64,000 nt of DNA, taken from Salinarimonas sp046292825. GTDB lineage: Bacteria > Pseudomonadota > Alphaproteobacteria > Rhizobiales > Beijerinckiaceae. The number at the start of each line of letters is the position of its first letter. The stretch's first letter is position 1. Position numbers and translations under genes: made by a program. Positions 43,873-52,315 of the stretch are shown piece after piece. The stretch covers positions 124,001-188,000 of the forward strand of contig NZ_JBKBQG010000001.1 of assembly GCF_046292825.1 (NCBI RefSeq). The letters run 5' to 3'. A model generated the notes under the pieces. The model searched no databases and was not told the origin of the DNA. It was given only the letters and a program-made list of their open reading frames with translations.

Positions 43873-43939
43873 AAGCCTCGGGCCCCACCCGACCTCCGTC
43901 GGCTTCGCCTCGGAGGCCACCCTCCCCTAGGGGGAGGGA
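43873..43939. repeat. Family B repeat, right half, copy 4
   Basis: GCCTCGGGCCCCACCCGACC through CACCCTCCCCTAGGGGGAGGG. Only the right arm and its inner stem are present. Together with 43438-43530 it reads as one element split by foreign DNA. Confidence 0.7.
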
Positions 43940-44050
43940 CTCTTCCCCGCCCGCCCATCGACGCGGCGCGGTGCCTGCAATTGCGGCATCGACTTCTCGC
44001 GCGGGTGCGTTAACCTCTCCTTCACCATTCGCGAAAGAGGAGCCGAGACC

Positions 44051-44317
44051 ATGCGCGTTCTGTCGTCCGCCGCGGCCGCCGCCGCCTTCGTCGTGTTCGC
44101 CGCCGCACCGGCGCTCGCCGGGCCGATGGGTTGCGGCAGCCGGGCGCCCGCGATCGTCGCCCACAAGGCGACGACGCCCGTCGCGAAGCGCGCGCCCGTC
44201 GTGTCCGAGGTGATCGTCACCCCGGGCGTCGCGACCGTCGCCGGCATCCGCCCGGCCCCGGTCGCCCCGCCGGCGCTCTACGTGATCGAGGGCGAGACGG
44301 TCCGCTCCGGCAGCTGA
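44051..44317 (+). CDS. Small secreted Ala/Pro/Val-rich protein (88 aa)
   Basis: Signal peptide at residues 1-23 (MRVLSSAAAAAAFVVFAAAPALA), then a 65-residue Ala/Pro/Val-rich chain (APVVSEVIVTPG, RPAPVAPPALYVIEGE). One Cys (MGCGSR). Unknown function. GAGCCGAGACC precedes the ATG. Convergent with rlmB. Confidence 0.68.
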   Translation: MRVLSSAAAAAAFVVFAAAPALAGPMGCGSRAPAIVAHKATTPVAKRAPVVSEVIVTPGVATVAGIRPAPVAPPALYVIEGETVRSGS

Positions 44318-44330
44318 GCGGCGCGCCGCC

Positions 44331-45203
44331 TCAGGCCTTCCGCGTCAGCGCGTAGAGCGCGATGGCGGCGGCGTTCGAGACGTTGAGACTCTTGATCGCC
44401 CCCGCCATGTCGAGCCGCGCGAGCACGTCGCACAGCTCGCGCGTGCGCGCGCGCAGGCCCTTGCCCTCCGCGCCCATCACCACGACGAGCGGCCGGCGCG
44501 TCTCGACCCGCTCGAGCTCGACCGGCCCCTCCGAATCGAGCCCGACCCGCAGATAGCCGCGCTCGCCCAAGGCGACGAGGGCGTCGCCGAGATTGCGCAC
44601 GATCACGAAGGGCACGTGCTCGAGCCCGCCCGACGCGGATTTGGCGAGCACGCCCGTCGCCTGCGGCGAATGCCGCGCGGTGGTCAGGATGGCGCTCGCG
44701 CCGAAGGCCGCCGCGGTGCGCACGATCGCGCCGACATTGTGGGGATCGGTGATCTGGTCGAGCGCCACCACGAGCGCATCGTCCGGCAGCGTGTCGAGAT
44801 CGTCGCTCTCGAGCGGCTCGGCCTCCGCATAGAGCCCTTGATGGACGGCGTCCGCCTCGACCAGCGCGTCGATGGCGGAGGGCCGCACGATCTCCGGGGC
44901 GAGCCCGCGATCGGGAAATTCCTCCGCGAGGCGCCGCGCCGCGTTCTCCGTGGCGAGGAGCCGGAACAGCGTGCGCTTGCCCGCGCGCACGGCCTCGGCG
45001 ACGGGATGCCAGCCGTAGAGGATCACCGCGCCGTCGCGCGTCGGGCCGGAGCCGCGCGCGCCCCCGCGCGAGCCCTTGCTCGGCCCGCGTCCGAACGCCT
45101 TCTTCGCATCCCCCTTGCCGAAGCCTCTGCCCGAGCCGCCGCCGAAGCGGCGCGGGCCCCCGCTGCCTCCCGCCTTGCGGGGTCCCGACCGCTCGTCCGC
45201 CAC
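44331..45203 (-). CDS. rlmB: 23S rRNA / tRNA 2'-O-ribose methyltransferase (RlmB/TrmH family)
   Basis: A 290-residue SPOUT enzyme. A basic Gly-rich N-terminus, then a substrate-binding domain (ILYGWHPVAEAVRAGKR), and the SPOUT domain with DQITDPHNVGAIVRTAAAFGA, VMGAEGKGL and NVSNAAAIALYAL forming the SAM-binding knot. It methylates a guanosine 2'-O in 23S rRNA or tRNA; RlmB is the closest fit. The two tRNA genes are upstream and on the other strand. Confidence 0.92.
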   Translation of the reverse strand: MADERSGPRKAGGSGGPRRFGGGSGRGFGKGDAKKAFGRGPSKGSRGGARGSGPTRDGAVILYGWHPVAEAVRAGKRTLFRLLATENAARRLAEEFPDRGLAPEIVRPSAIDALVEADAVHQGLYAEAEPLESDDLDTLPDDALVVALDQITDPHNVGAIVRTAAAFGASAILTTARHSPQATGVLAKSASGGLEHVPFVIVRNLGDALVALGERGYLRVGLDSEGPVELERVETRRPLVVVMGAEGKGLRARTRELCDVLARLDMAGAIKSLNVSNAAAIALYALTRKA

Positions 45204-45386
45204 GCCTCGTCCCTCGCATCGTGATCGCTCCCGTCCTCCTCGCGCGGGAGGCGCGCGCGGTCAAGCGCGGGCGGCGGCGGGCGCGCGCGTTTCGCGTGGA
45301 ATTTGCCGTTGACAGGGCCGTTCCGGGTCACCATAAACCCGGCACGCCTCGCGGGGGGTGCCGAACGGCGCCCTCGCGACGGGTGA

Positions 45387-45472
45387 GGGGGAATGTCCCG
45401 AGCGGCAAAGGGGGCGGACTGTAAATCCGCTGGCTAACGCCTTCGTAGGTTCGAGTCCTACTTCCCCCACCA
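45387..45472 (+). tRNA. tRNA-Tyr (GTA)
   Basis: Acceptor GGGGGAA pairs with TTCCCCC; anticodon arm GCGGA-CTGTAAA-TCCGC gives anticodon GTA; T arm GTAGG-TTCGAGT-CCTAC; a long variable arm as tRNA-Tyr requires (TGGCTAACGCCTTC). The CCA end is encoded (45470-45472). The mature body ends at 45469. Confidence 0.95.
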
Positions 45473-45522
45473 TCCCGAAGGCGCTAGCATGGCCCCGCTC
45501 GTCGGCCCGACCGGCGCGCCGT

Positions 45523-45596
45523 GCGGGTGTAGCTCAATGGTAGAGCAGCAGCCTTCCAAGCTGATGACGAGGGTTCGATTCCCTTCACCCGCTCCA
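45523..45596 (+). tRNA. tRNA-Gly (TCC)
   Basis: Acceptor GCGGGTG/CACCCGC, D loop AGCTCAATGGTAGAGC, anticodon arm CAGC-CTTCCAA-GCTG with anticodon TCC, T arm GAGGG-TTCGATT-CCCTT, encoded CCA at 45594-45596. It follows tRNA-Tyr by 50 bases, an order common in bacteria. Confidence 0.95.
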
Positions 45597-45989
45597 ATTA
45601 TCGATTCACATCGCTCGGACTTGCGTAGTGAAGTCCCGGCCTTGACCTGAGCCGGCGCCTCGGTTGATTCAGTGCGCAAATTTAGTCGCTTATTTCTCGC
45701 TTCGCGCGCGTCGCGTACGGCGGATGCTGGACGAGCGGGCGCGCGCGCAGAATAGCTCATCGGCACCGACACGCGATGCGGAGAGCATCACGAGGAGCGA
45801 AAAAGCCGTGCTTCAGATCGATGCCGCATTGGCCTCGATCCGCACCTTCACCAAGCTGTTTCCATGAAAAAAGCCAACCGGCGTCTTGCGACGGGGGCTC
45901 GGTGACCCAAACCCGATCCGGCTGGCACCCTCGAATATGCTTTCCCGGTGCGGACCTGTCAATCATCGCGACCCCGCCCTGCAACCCGA
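45597..45989. other. Intergenic region between tRNA-Gly and the MarR gene
   Basis: 393 bases in which I see no gene, conserved motif or repeat of the families found elsewhere. Open frames on both strands here have no codon bias and no homology that I recognise. Confidence 0.5.
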
Positions 45990-46451
45990 TCACCCCCCGC
46001 CATCCGTCCCCGCCAGCGCCTCCAGCCCCTCGCGCAGGCGCGCTCCGTCCGCGCCCAGTCGGCGGTCGAGGTCGGCATGGGCTCGCTGCCAGATCGGCAC
46101 CGCCTGCGCCAAGAGCGCGCGTCCGGCATCGGTGAGCGCGAGGGTGCGGGTGCGGCGGTCCGTCGGTGCGGGCGTCACCACGACGAGACCGCGCCGCTCG
46201 AGCGGCTTGAGCGCCGCCGTCAACGTCGTGCGGTCCATCGCGAGGAAGGACGCGGTGGCGCCGATCGACGGCGCGCCGGGCCGGTTCAGCGACATCATCA
46301 GCGAGAATTGACCGTTCGTCAGATCGAGCGGGCGGAACGCCTCGTCGAAGCGGCGCGCGAGGATGCGCGCGCCGCGCTGCGCGCGCAGGCACAAACAATG
46401 GTCCCGCACGTGCAGGGTCGTCTCGAAGGAAACGGGATCGGCGTTTGACAT
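45990..46451 (-). CDS. MarR-family transcriptional regulator
   Basis: A 153-residue winged-helix protein. Residues about 42-110: LTNGQFSLMMSLN, APSIGATASFLAMDRTTLTAALKPLERRGLV, PTDRRTRTLALTDAGRALL, typical of MarR with its wing and DR-x-R motif. Two Cys near residue 19 (DHCLCLRAQRG) could sense oxidants. It is divergent from the VOC gene with a palindromic operator between, so likely represses it and itself. Confidence 0.9.
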   Translation of the reverse strand: MSNADPVSFETTLHVRDHCLCLRAQRGARILARRFDEAFRPLDLTNGQFSLMMSLNRPGAPSIGATASFLAMDRTTLTAALKPLERRGLVVVTPAPTDRRTRTLALTDAGRALLAQAVPIWQRAHADLDRRLGADGARLREGLEALAGTDGGG

Positions 46452-46486
46452 GGGTCCAATATGTTGATATCAACTCATACCGTCAA
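46445..46486. promoter_or_regulatory. Divergent promoters with palindromic MarR operator
   Basis: A perfect palindrome GTTGATATCAAC at 46463-46474 lies within overlapping promoter elements. Rightward: TTGACA (46445-46450), 17 bases, TATCAA (46468-46473). Leftward: TTGACG (46481-46486, minus), 17 bases, CATATT (46458-46463), so the marR mRNA may begin at or near its ATG (leaderless). The palindrome is placed to repress both. Confidence 0.7.
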
Positions 46487-46548
46487 GAGCGCTCGCAGAG
46501 GCGCCGACGCGACGTCGCACGGACGTCCCAGCGGAAGGAAAAACAGAC

Positions 46549-46980
46549 ATGACCGACGCCCCCACCATCGCGGACGCGACCCGTCCGGACGCCGCCCTCA
46601 TGCGCGGCGTGATCCCCCATCTCGGCTACGACGGGCGCGCCGCCGAGGCCGCCGCGTTCTACGCCCGCGCCTTCGCCGCGCGCGAGCTCGGCCGCTACCC
46701 GGACGCGGAGAATCCCGGCCGCTACATGCACATCCAGCTCGAGATCAATGGCGGCGCCTTCATGATGACCGATTGCCGCGCGCCCTGGCAGTCGGGCCCG
46801 ACGGTCCATTCTGGCTCGCACGGCACGCTCGTCGTCGCCGACGGCGAGGCCTGGTGGAACCGCGCGGTCGAGGCGGGCTGCGCGGTGCTGGTGCCCTTCG
46901 AGCGCCAATTCTGGGGCGATCGCTGGGGCATGCTCCGCGACCCCTTCGGCGTCGAATGGGCGATCGACGAGCCCGCCTGA
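46549..46980 (+). CDS. VOC-family protein (PhnB-like)
   Basis: A 143-residue glyoxalase-fold protein: IPHLGYDGRAAEAAAFYARAFAA near residue 23, HIQLEINGGAFMMTD, and DRWGMLRDPFGVEWAI at the C-terminus, as in PhnB-like proteins of the VOC superfamily. Substrate unknown. First gene of a two-gene unit after the MarR operator; the next gene (DUF1428) begins 49 bases later. Confidence 0.85.
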   Translation: MTDAPTIADATRPDAALMRGVIPHLGYDGRAAEAAAFYARAFAARELGRYPDAENPGRYMHIQLEINGGAFMMTDCRAPWQSGPTVHSGSHGTLVVADGEAWWNRAVEAGCAVLVPFERQFWGDRWGMLRDPFGVEWAIDEPA

Positions 46981-47029
46981 AGCCGAGACATCGACAGACG
47001 TCGCCCCCTCTCGAGACAGGAAACACGAC

Positions 47030-47383
47030 ATGACCTTCATCGACGGATTCGTCGCCGCCGTTCCGACCGCACGGCGCGCGGAATATATCGAACATGCGCG
47101 GATCGCCTCGGCCGTCTTCAAGGAGCTCGGCGCCATCCGCGTCGTCGAGTGCTGGGGCGCCGACGTGCCGGAGGGGAAGGTGACGTCCTTCCCCATGGCC
47201 GTGAAGCGCGGCGAGGACGAGACCGTGGTCTTCTCCTTCGTCGAATGGCCCTCGCGCGCGGTGCGCGACGCCGCCTTCGCCAAGATGATGGACGATCCGC
47301 GGATGAGCGCGGAGACGAACCCGATGCCCTTCGACGGGCAGCGGCTGATCTATGGCGGCTTCGAGACGGTTCTCGACGTGTGA
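47030..47383 (+). CDS. DUF1428 family protein
   Basis: A 117-residue protein with MTFIDGFVAAVPTARRAEYIEHARIA, AIRVVECWGADVPEGKVTSFPMAVK, ETVVFSFVEWPSRAVRDAAF and FDGQRLIYGGFE; these match the DUF1428 family (ferredoxin-like fold). Such genes are often beside MarR or ArsR regulators and VOC proteins. Function unknown. Co-transcribed with the VOC gene. Confidence 0.88.
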   Translation: MTFIDGFVAAVPTARRAEYIEHARIASAVFKELGAIRVVECWGADVPEGKVTSFPMAVKRGEDETVVFSFVEWPSRAVRDAAFAKMMDDPRMSAETNPMPFDGQRLIYGGFETVLDV

Positions 47384-47595
47384 GAAGGCGCGCTCCGCCG
47401 CCCGCGTGGCCGGGCGGCGGAGCGCGCGCCCGTCCCGGCTCGGCACGCCCGAGCCGACCGGGTCGTAAACCGTTTCTTATCCGCATCCCCGATCCGTGCT
47501 TGCGGCCACATCCACAAGTCAGCGCCCGTTAAGCCCTCCCGTGCTTGCCTCCGGTTCATGACGCGGAACAGCACGGAGAGCCGGGAGGAGGGCGC

Positions 47596-49233
47596 GTGAA
47601 GCCGGTGAGCATGGCGCATACGCAGGGCCTGCACGGCCGCCTCGCTTCGATCGGCGGGTCGCACGCGCGCGTGCGCATCGAGGCCGACGCGCTCGCCTGC
47701 CTGTTCGAGGGGCTCGCGGTCGGCAGCCTCCTGCAGATCCGCGCCGCCCGCTCCTTCGCTGTCGCCGTCGTCACCGCGATCGAGGAGTGCCGCGAGCGAG
47801 CGGGGGAGGTCGTGGCCGACGTCGATCTCCTCGGCGAGATCGCGCTCGGCCGCTCCGGCACCTGGACCTTCCAGCGCGGAATCAGCGAATACCCGCCGAT
47901 CCGCAGCGCCGTCGAGCTCCTCCACCGCGACAATCTCCGGCTCATCTACGATGTCGGCGCCGCCGAGACGATCGAGATCGGCTCGCTCGCGCAGGATCCG
48001 ACCATCCCCGCTTACGTCAGCCTCGACGAGATGCTGACCAAGCACTTCGCCGTGCTCGGCACCACCGGCGTCGGCAAGTCGACGGCGGTCGCCCTCGTCC
48101 TGCGCGAGGTGCTCGCCGCGCGGCCGCAGCAGCGCGTGCTCCTCGTCGATCCGCACAACGAATACGGCACCTCCTTCGGCGAGCGCGCCAAGGTGCTCAC
48201 GCCCTCGACCTTCCGCCTGCCCTATTGGATGTTCAGCTTCGAGGAGATCGTGGACGCGATCTTCCGCGGGCGTCCCGGCGTCGACGAAGAGGTCGATATC
48301 CTCGCCGAGGCGATCCCCGAGGCCAAGGCCCTCTTCGCCGAGGGCCGCGACCAGGGCACCGCGAGCCTGCGCCGGGCCGAAGCGGACGGGGGCGGCTTCA
48401 CCGTCGACAGCCCGGTCCCCTACCGCCTGACGGATCTCGTCGGCCTGATCGACCGGCGCATGGGCAAGCTCGAGAGCCGCGCGCTCGTGCCCCGCTTTCA
48501 GCGGCTGATCGCGCGCATCGAGAGCCTCTCGAACGATCCGCGCTATCGCTTCATGTTCCAGGGCGCCACGTCCGACGGCGACACCATGGCGGCGATCCTC
48601 ACCAACCTGTTCAATCTCGACGGGCGCGCGCAGATCACCGTCGTGCAGCTCGCGGGCTTCCCCGGCGAGATCGTCGACACCATCCTCTCGGTCCTCTGCC
48701 GCACCGCCTTCGAGCTCGGCCTGTGGAGCGGGGGCGCGGTGCCGCTCCTCGTCGTCTGCGAGGAGGCGCATCGCTACGCGCCGGGCGACCGCACGCTCGG
48801 TTTCGGCCCGACCCGCAAGGCCGTCTCGCGCATCGCCAAGGAGGGCCGCAAGTTCGGCGTCTCGCTCGGGCTCGTGACGCAGCGCCCCGCCGATCTCGAT
48901 CCGACGATCGTCTCCCAATGCAGCACGATCTTCGCGATGCGCATGGCGAACGACCGCGACCAGGCGATCGTCCGCTCGGCTATTCCCGACGCCGCCGCGG
49001 GGCTCGTCGCCTCCGTCTCCGCGCTCGGCCCCCGCGAGGCGATCGCCTTCGGCGAGGGCGTCGCGCTGCCGACCCGCATCCGCTTCGGCGAGCTCGCCGC
49101 CCCCCACCTGCCGCGCGCCACCACGATCGCTCAGGCGAGCGGCGAGGGCCTCGACCGCTGGGCGATCGCCAAGGCCGTCGAGCGCTGGCGCTCGGCCGGC
49201 ATGTGCCGACGGTTCAAGGGGGCGTTCGAGTAG
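47596..49233 (+). CDS. HerA-like ATPase (DUF87)
   Basis: A 545-residue protein, GTG start at 47596 after GGGAGGAGGGCGC. An N-terminal HAS-barrel region (about 1-100, LHGRLASIGGSHARVRIEA), then the ATPase: Walker A GTTGVGKST near residue 158, PHNEYGTSFG, Walker B LLVVCEEAHRYAP near 395, TQRPADLDPTIVSQC. It resembles HerA, a DNA translocase that pairs with the NurA nuclease in archaea. No NurA homologue adjoins. The last 20 bases overlap the lrp gene on the other strand. Confidence 0.82.
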   Translation: MKPVSMAHTQGLHGRLASIGGSHARVRIEADALACLFEGLAVGSLLQIRAARSFAVAVVTAIEECRERAGEVVADVDLLGEIALGRSGTWTFQRGISEYPPIRSAVELLHRDNLRLIYDVGAAETIEIGSLAQDPTIPAYVSLDEMLTKHFAVLGTTGVGKSTAVALVLREVLAARPQQRVLLVDPHNEYGTSFGERAKVLTPSTFRLPYWMFSFEEIVDAIFRGRPGVDEEVDILAEAIPEAKALFAEGRDQGTASLRRAEADGGGFTVDSPVPYRLTDLVGLIDRRMGKLESRALVPRFQRLIARIESLSNDPRYRFMFQGATSDGDTMAAILTNLFNLDGRAQITVVQLAGFPGEIVDTILSVLCRTAFELGLWSGGAVPLLVVCEEAHRYAPGDRTLGFGPTRKAVSRIAKEGRKFGVSLGLVTQRPADLDPTIVSQCSTIFAMRMANDRDQAIVRSAIPDAAAGLVASVSALGPREAIAFGEGVALPTRIRFGELAAPHLPRATTIAQASGEGLDRWAIAKAVERWRSAGMCRRFKGAFE

Positions 49234-49657
49234 CGCGCCCCTTGCGCGTCGACAGGAGGAGGCTCGTCTCGCTCGTCGCGACGCCTTCGAGGCGGCGGAT
49301 CTCGGTGAGCACGCGGTCGAGATCCTCGAGCGTGTCGGTCGCGATCTCGGCGACGAGGTCCCATTTGCCGTTCGTGGTGTGCACGGTCGCGACCTCGGGG
49401 AGGCCGCCGAGGCGGTGGACGATCCGCTCCGTGCCGCGGCCCTCGATCGCGATCATGGTCAGCGCCCGCACCGGCGCGGGCGCGATCTCGGCGCGCGTGA
49501 GGATCGTGAAGCCCTGGATGTCGCCGCGCGCGACGAGCCGATCGAGCCGCGCCCGCACGGTCGCGCGTGCGAGGCCGAGGCTCGCCGCGAGTTCGGAGAG
49601 CGAGAGGCGCGCATTCCGGCGCAGAGCCGCGACGAGAGCCTGATCGGTATCGTCCAT
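49214..49657 (-). CDS. Lrp/AsnC-family transcriptional regulator
   Basis: A 147-residue protein. HTH at residues about 1-55 (DDTDQALVAALRRNARLSLSELAASLGLARATVRARL), RAM/ligand domain at 65-140 (ALTMIAIEG, VATVHTTNGKWDLVAEIAT). It is divergent from the ornithine cyclodeaminase and probably controls it in response to an amino acid. Confidence 0.9.
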   Translation of the reverse strand: MDDTDQALVAALRRNARLSLSELAASLGLARATVRARLDRLVARGDIQGFTILTRAEIAPAPVRALTMIAIEGRGTERIVHRLGGLPEVATVHTTNGKWDLVAEIATDTLEDLDRVLTEIRRLEGVATSETSLLLSTRKGRATRTPP

Positions 49658-49691
49658 TTCGTCGCCTCCATCGACCGTTTCGAGCGATCGA

Positions 49692-49715
49692 CCGCCGTTT
49701 CGGGCAAAACGGCGG
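49692..49715. promoter_or_regulatory. Palindromic site between lrp and ocd genes
   Basis: CCGCCGTTT and AAACGGCGG are exact inverted repeats with a six-base CGGGCA spacer, 35 bases from the lrp start. A likely binding site for the Lrp-type regulator, acting on its own gene and the divergent one. Confidence 0.55.
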
Positions 49716-49781
49716 CTCCATTCCGCCGCAGCGTGCGCCTACCCTTACCGGATCGAACGATGACGCGAAAGCGGAGGAGCC

Positions 49782-50849
49782 ATGCCGTCGACCCCGTCTC
49801 ACAAGGCCGAGGTGCCCTTCGTCAGCGTGGACGCCATGATGCGGCTCGTGCACCGGGTCGGCATCGAGCCCTTCCTCGTGCGCCTCGCCGATGCCATCGA
49901 GGAGGATTTCCGGCGCTGGGAGGCCTTCGACAAGACCCCGCGCGTGGCGAGCCATTCGCGCGAGGGCGTGATCGAGCTGATGCCGACCTCCGACGGGACG
50001 ACCTACGGCTTCAAATACGTCAACGGCCATCCTTCGAACACGCGCCGCGGCCTGCAGACCGTCACCGCCTTCGGGCTCCTCGCCGACGTCGCCTCGGGCT
50101 ATCCCGTTCTGATCTGCGAGATGACGATCCTCACCGCCCTGCGCACGGCCGCGATGTCGGCGCTCGCGGCGCGCCATCTCGCCCCGCCCGGCGCGCGCAC
50201 GATGGCGATGATCGGCAACGGCGCGCAATGCGAGTTCCAGGCCCTCGCCTTCCGCGCGCTCCTCGGCGTCGACGCGCTGCGCCTCTACGACGTCGATGCG
50301 GACGCGACCCGCAAGGCGATGCGAAACCTCGCCGGCAAAGGGTTCGCGCTGACCGCCTGCGGCTCGCCGGAGGAGGCGATCGAGGGCGCGCAGATCGTCA
50401 CCACCTGCACCGCCGACAAGCAATACGCCACGATCCTCACCGACAACATGGTCGGATCGGGCCTCCACATCAACGCGATCGGCGGAGACTGCCCCGGCAA
50501 GACGGAGCTCCACCGCGACATCCTCGCCCGCTCGGAAATCTTCGTCGAATACGCCCCGCAGACGCGCATCGAGGGCGAGATCCAGCAGATGCCCGCCGAC
50601 CACCCCGTCACCGAGCTCTGGGAGGTGATCGCGGGGCGCGCTTCCGGGCGCACGAGCGCGCAGGCCATCACGCTCTTCGACAGCGTCGGCTTCGCCATCG
50701 AGGATTTCTCCGCCCTGCGCACGGTGCGCGCCCTCCTCGCCGAGACCGGCGATTACGACAAGCTCGACCTCCTCGCCGACCCCGACGACCCGCGCGACCT
50801 GTTCGGCATGCTCGAGCGCGCCGCACCGCGAGAGGCGGCGGCGGAGTGA
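49782..50849 (+). CDS. Ornithine cyclodeaminase
   Basis: A 355-residue enzyme of the OCD/mu-crystallin family: PTSDGTTYGFKYVNGHPSN near residue 70 (substrate Lys), ICEMTILTALRTAAMSALAARHLA, AMIGNGAQCEFQALAFRAL (NAD site), HINAIGGDCPGKTELHRDIL. It converts ornithine to proline and ammonia. The longer OCD form found in Rhizobiales and Brucella. Divergent from the lrp gene that probably controls it; start set by AGCGGAGGAGCC. Confidence 0.92.
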   Translation: MPSTPSHKAEVPFVSVDAMMRLVHRVGIEPFLVRLADAIEEDFRRWEAFDKTPRVASHSREGVIELMPTSDGTTYGFKYVNGHPSNTRRGLQTVTAFGLLADVASGYPVLICEMTILTALRTAAMSALAARHLAPPGARTMAMIGNGAQCEFQALAFRALLGVDALRLYDVDADATRKAMRNLAGKGFALTACGSPEEAIEGAQIVTTCTADKQYATILTDNMVGSGLHINAIGGDCPGKTELHRDILARSEIFVEYAPQTRIEGEIQQMPADHPVTELWEVIAGRASGRTSAQAITLFDSVGFAIEDFSALRTVRALLAETGDYDKLDLLADPDDPRDLFGMLERAAPREAAAE

Positions 50850-50867
50850 GCTAAGGCCGGGGGCGGC

Positions 50868-52169
50868 TCAGGTGTCTCGGGCGCTCGGCCCCTCCGCGCC
50901 GTCTGCGCCGGGTCGACGCAGACGCGCCATCGCCACGAGAAGTGCTGCCGCGATCAGCACGGACACCCCGTAGAGCGCGGCCACCGTCTCGAACAGCGGC
51001 TGGACCTGCAGCACGGCGCTCGTCGCGAGCATGCCGAGGCCCATCGCCATGCGCTCCAAGGCATAGGATACGCCGATCACGCGCCCGCGACTCTCTGCGG
51101 GAGCGCGCTGCAGGCTCGAATAATAGGCGACCTCGGTCGAGGCGTCGAAGATTCCGGCCGCGAAGGCGAAGAACACCACGACCGGCACGACGAGCGTCGC
51201 GAAGACACCCAGGAACATCGCGAAGGTCAGGATCATGCCGACGAGGAAGACGCGCTCCAGCCCGAAGACGTCGCGCGCGATGACGGGATGGGCGAGGATC
51301 CGCGGGATCGCGCCCGCCGCGACGAGCCGGCCGGCGCCCCAAGCGGCCATGATCAGGCCGAACAGGAAAGCCGGATTGTCGGGATCGAAGTCGGCCGAGA
51401 AGACGGGAAAGCCGATATTGTGGGCGCTCGATCCGAAGGCCTCCACGCCGCGTGCGATGAAGGTGATGGGCAGCGCGATGGATACCGCGCGGATGAGGGC
51501 GAGGATCGGCACCGGCGCCACGGGAGGAGCGGCCTTCGCCTCGATGCGCGCCAGCGCGGCCGCGGGCGCGGCCGAGCCGATGCCGCGCATCAGGAGGAAC
51601 AGCGCGAGTGCCGACACCAGATAGGTCGCCGCGTCGATCAGGAACACGCCCTTGAAGGACATCAAGGCGAGGACGAATGCCGCGGACAGCCCGCCCACGA
51701 CCTCCGCGACCCCTTCGCTCGCGTTGAACGTCGCGTTGACGGCGTGTCTCTGGTCGTAGCCGCGCAGAGCCGGCGCCTCCGCGTAGAGCGCGACCTTGAA
51801 CAAGCCGGTGCACGATCCGAGAACGATGGCGAGGGGCACGAACAGGATCGGGTGCCATTCCGCCGGCGCGAGCGCGAAGAGGAAGAGGCCGAGAGCGCGG
51901 CCGAGATCGGCGGCGATCAGGATCGCCCGCCGCGGCATGCGATCGGCAATCCTGGAAGCGAGCGTGCTTCCCACCACGGTGGCTGCGAGCCGCGCCGTCA
52001 GGAACAGGCCCACCGCCAACGCCTCTCCCGTCGCAGCGAAGACGTAGGCCGAGAGGATGACCATGTCCATCGAGCTCGCGCAGTCGGACACGAACTTGGC
52101 GCCGACGAAAGCACGGAAACGACCGGGGCCCATCGTCGCCGGTGCGGCGCTCGCCGTCACGGCGCTCAT
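50868..52169 (-). CDS. MFS transporter (MFS_3-like exporter)
   Basis: A 433-residue, 12-helix protein. RIADRMPRRAILIAADLGRALG between helices 2 and 3 carries the MFS motif A variant, and FEVAYYSSLQ-type and RAPAESRGRVIGVSYALER between helices 10 and 11 resemble the MFS_3 (EntS-like) group. It probably exports a small molecule. ATG at 52169 overlaps the stop of a truncated upstream reading frame (ATGA), so it was once co-translated with another gene. An ATG at 52196 is possible. Confidence 0.85.
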   Translation of the reverse strand: MSAVTASAAPATMGPGRFRAFVGAKFVSDCASSMDMVILSAYVFAATGEALAVGLFLTARLAATVVGSTLASRIADRMPRRAILIAADLGRALGLFLFALAPAEWHPILFVPLAIVLGSCTGLFKVALYAEAPALRGYDQRHAVNATFNASEGVAEVVGGLSAAFVLALMSFKGVFLIDAATYLVSALALFLLMRGIGSAAPAAALARIEAKAAPPVAPVPILALIRAVSIALPITFIARGVEAFGSSAHNIGFPVFSADFDPDNPAFLFGLIMAAWGAGRLVAAGAIPRILAHPVIARDVFGLERVFLVGMILTFAMFLGVFATLVVPVVVFFAFAAGIFDASTEVAYYSSLQRAPAESRGRVIGVSYALERMAMGLGMLATSAVLQVQPLFETVAALYGVSVLIAAALLVAMARLRRPGADGAEGPSARDT

Positions 52170-52315
52170 TCGATCTCGATACGCAGCATCGCGCATGCCT
52201 TCTCGTACAGGGCGATGACGTCCTCGGGGCGCTCGCCTAGCTCTTGCGCGCAGTCGGCGCCTGGTTCAACCAAGCCATGAGTCTGCTGGCAAGGTCTAGG
52301 CTCTCTTCGGTTTTC
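52166..52315 (-). pseudogene. 3' remnant of a gene once coupled to the MFS gene
   Basis: In the frame ending at the TGA that overlaps the MFS start, the last about 35 codons read LVEPGADCAQELGERPEDVI, then ALYEKACAMLRIEIE: GC-rich, with the codon bias of a true gene, and joined to the MFS by ATGA. Upstream of about 52275 the frame becomes AT-rich and meets a TGA near 52316 without a start codon. The 5' part of the gene seems to have been replaced by the AT-rich DNA. Judged by eye only. Confidence 0.45.

Noticed and set aside
45261..45473. Minus-strand ORF MVGEVGLEPTKAL... across tRNA-Tyr
   Set aside because: This is the well-known false ORF antisense to a tRNA-Tyr gene; the tRNA is clear.
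45458..45772. Minus-strand ORF containing GAGEGNRTLVISLEGCCS across tRNA-Gly
   Set aside because: Known false ORF antisense to tRNA-Gly.
45597..45989. Possible degenerate transposase
   Set aside because: Fragments in several frames looked protein-like, but no transposase motif or terminal inverted repeat could be found.
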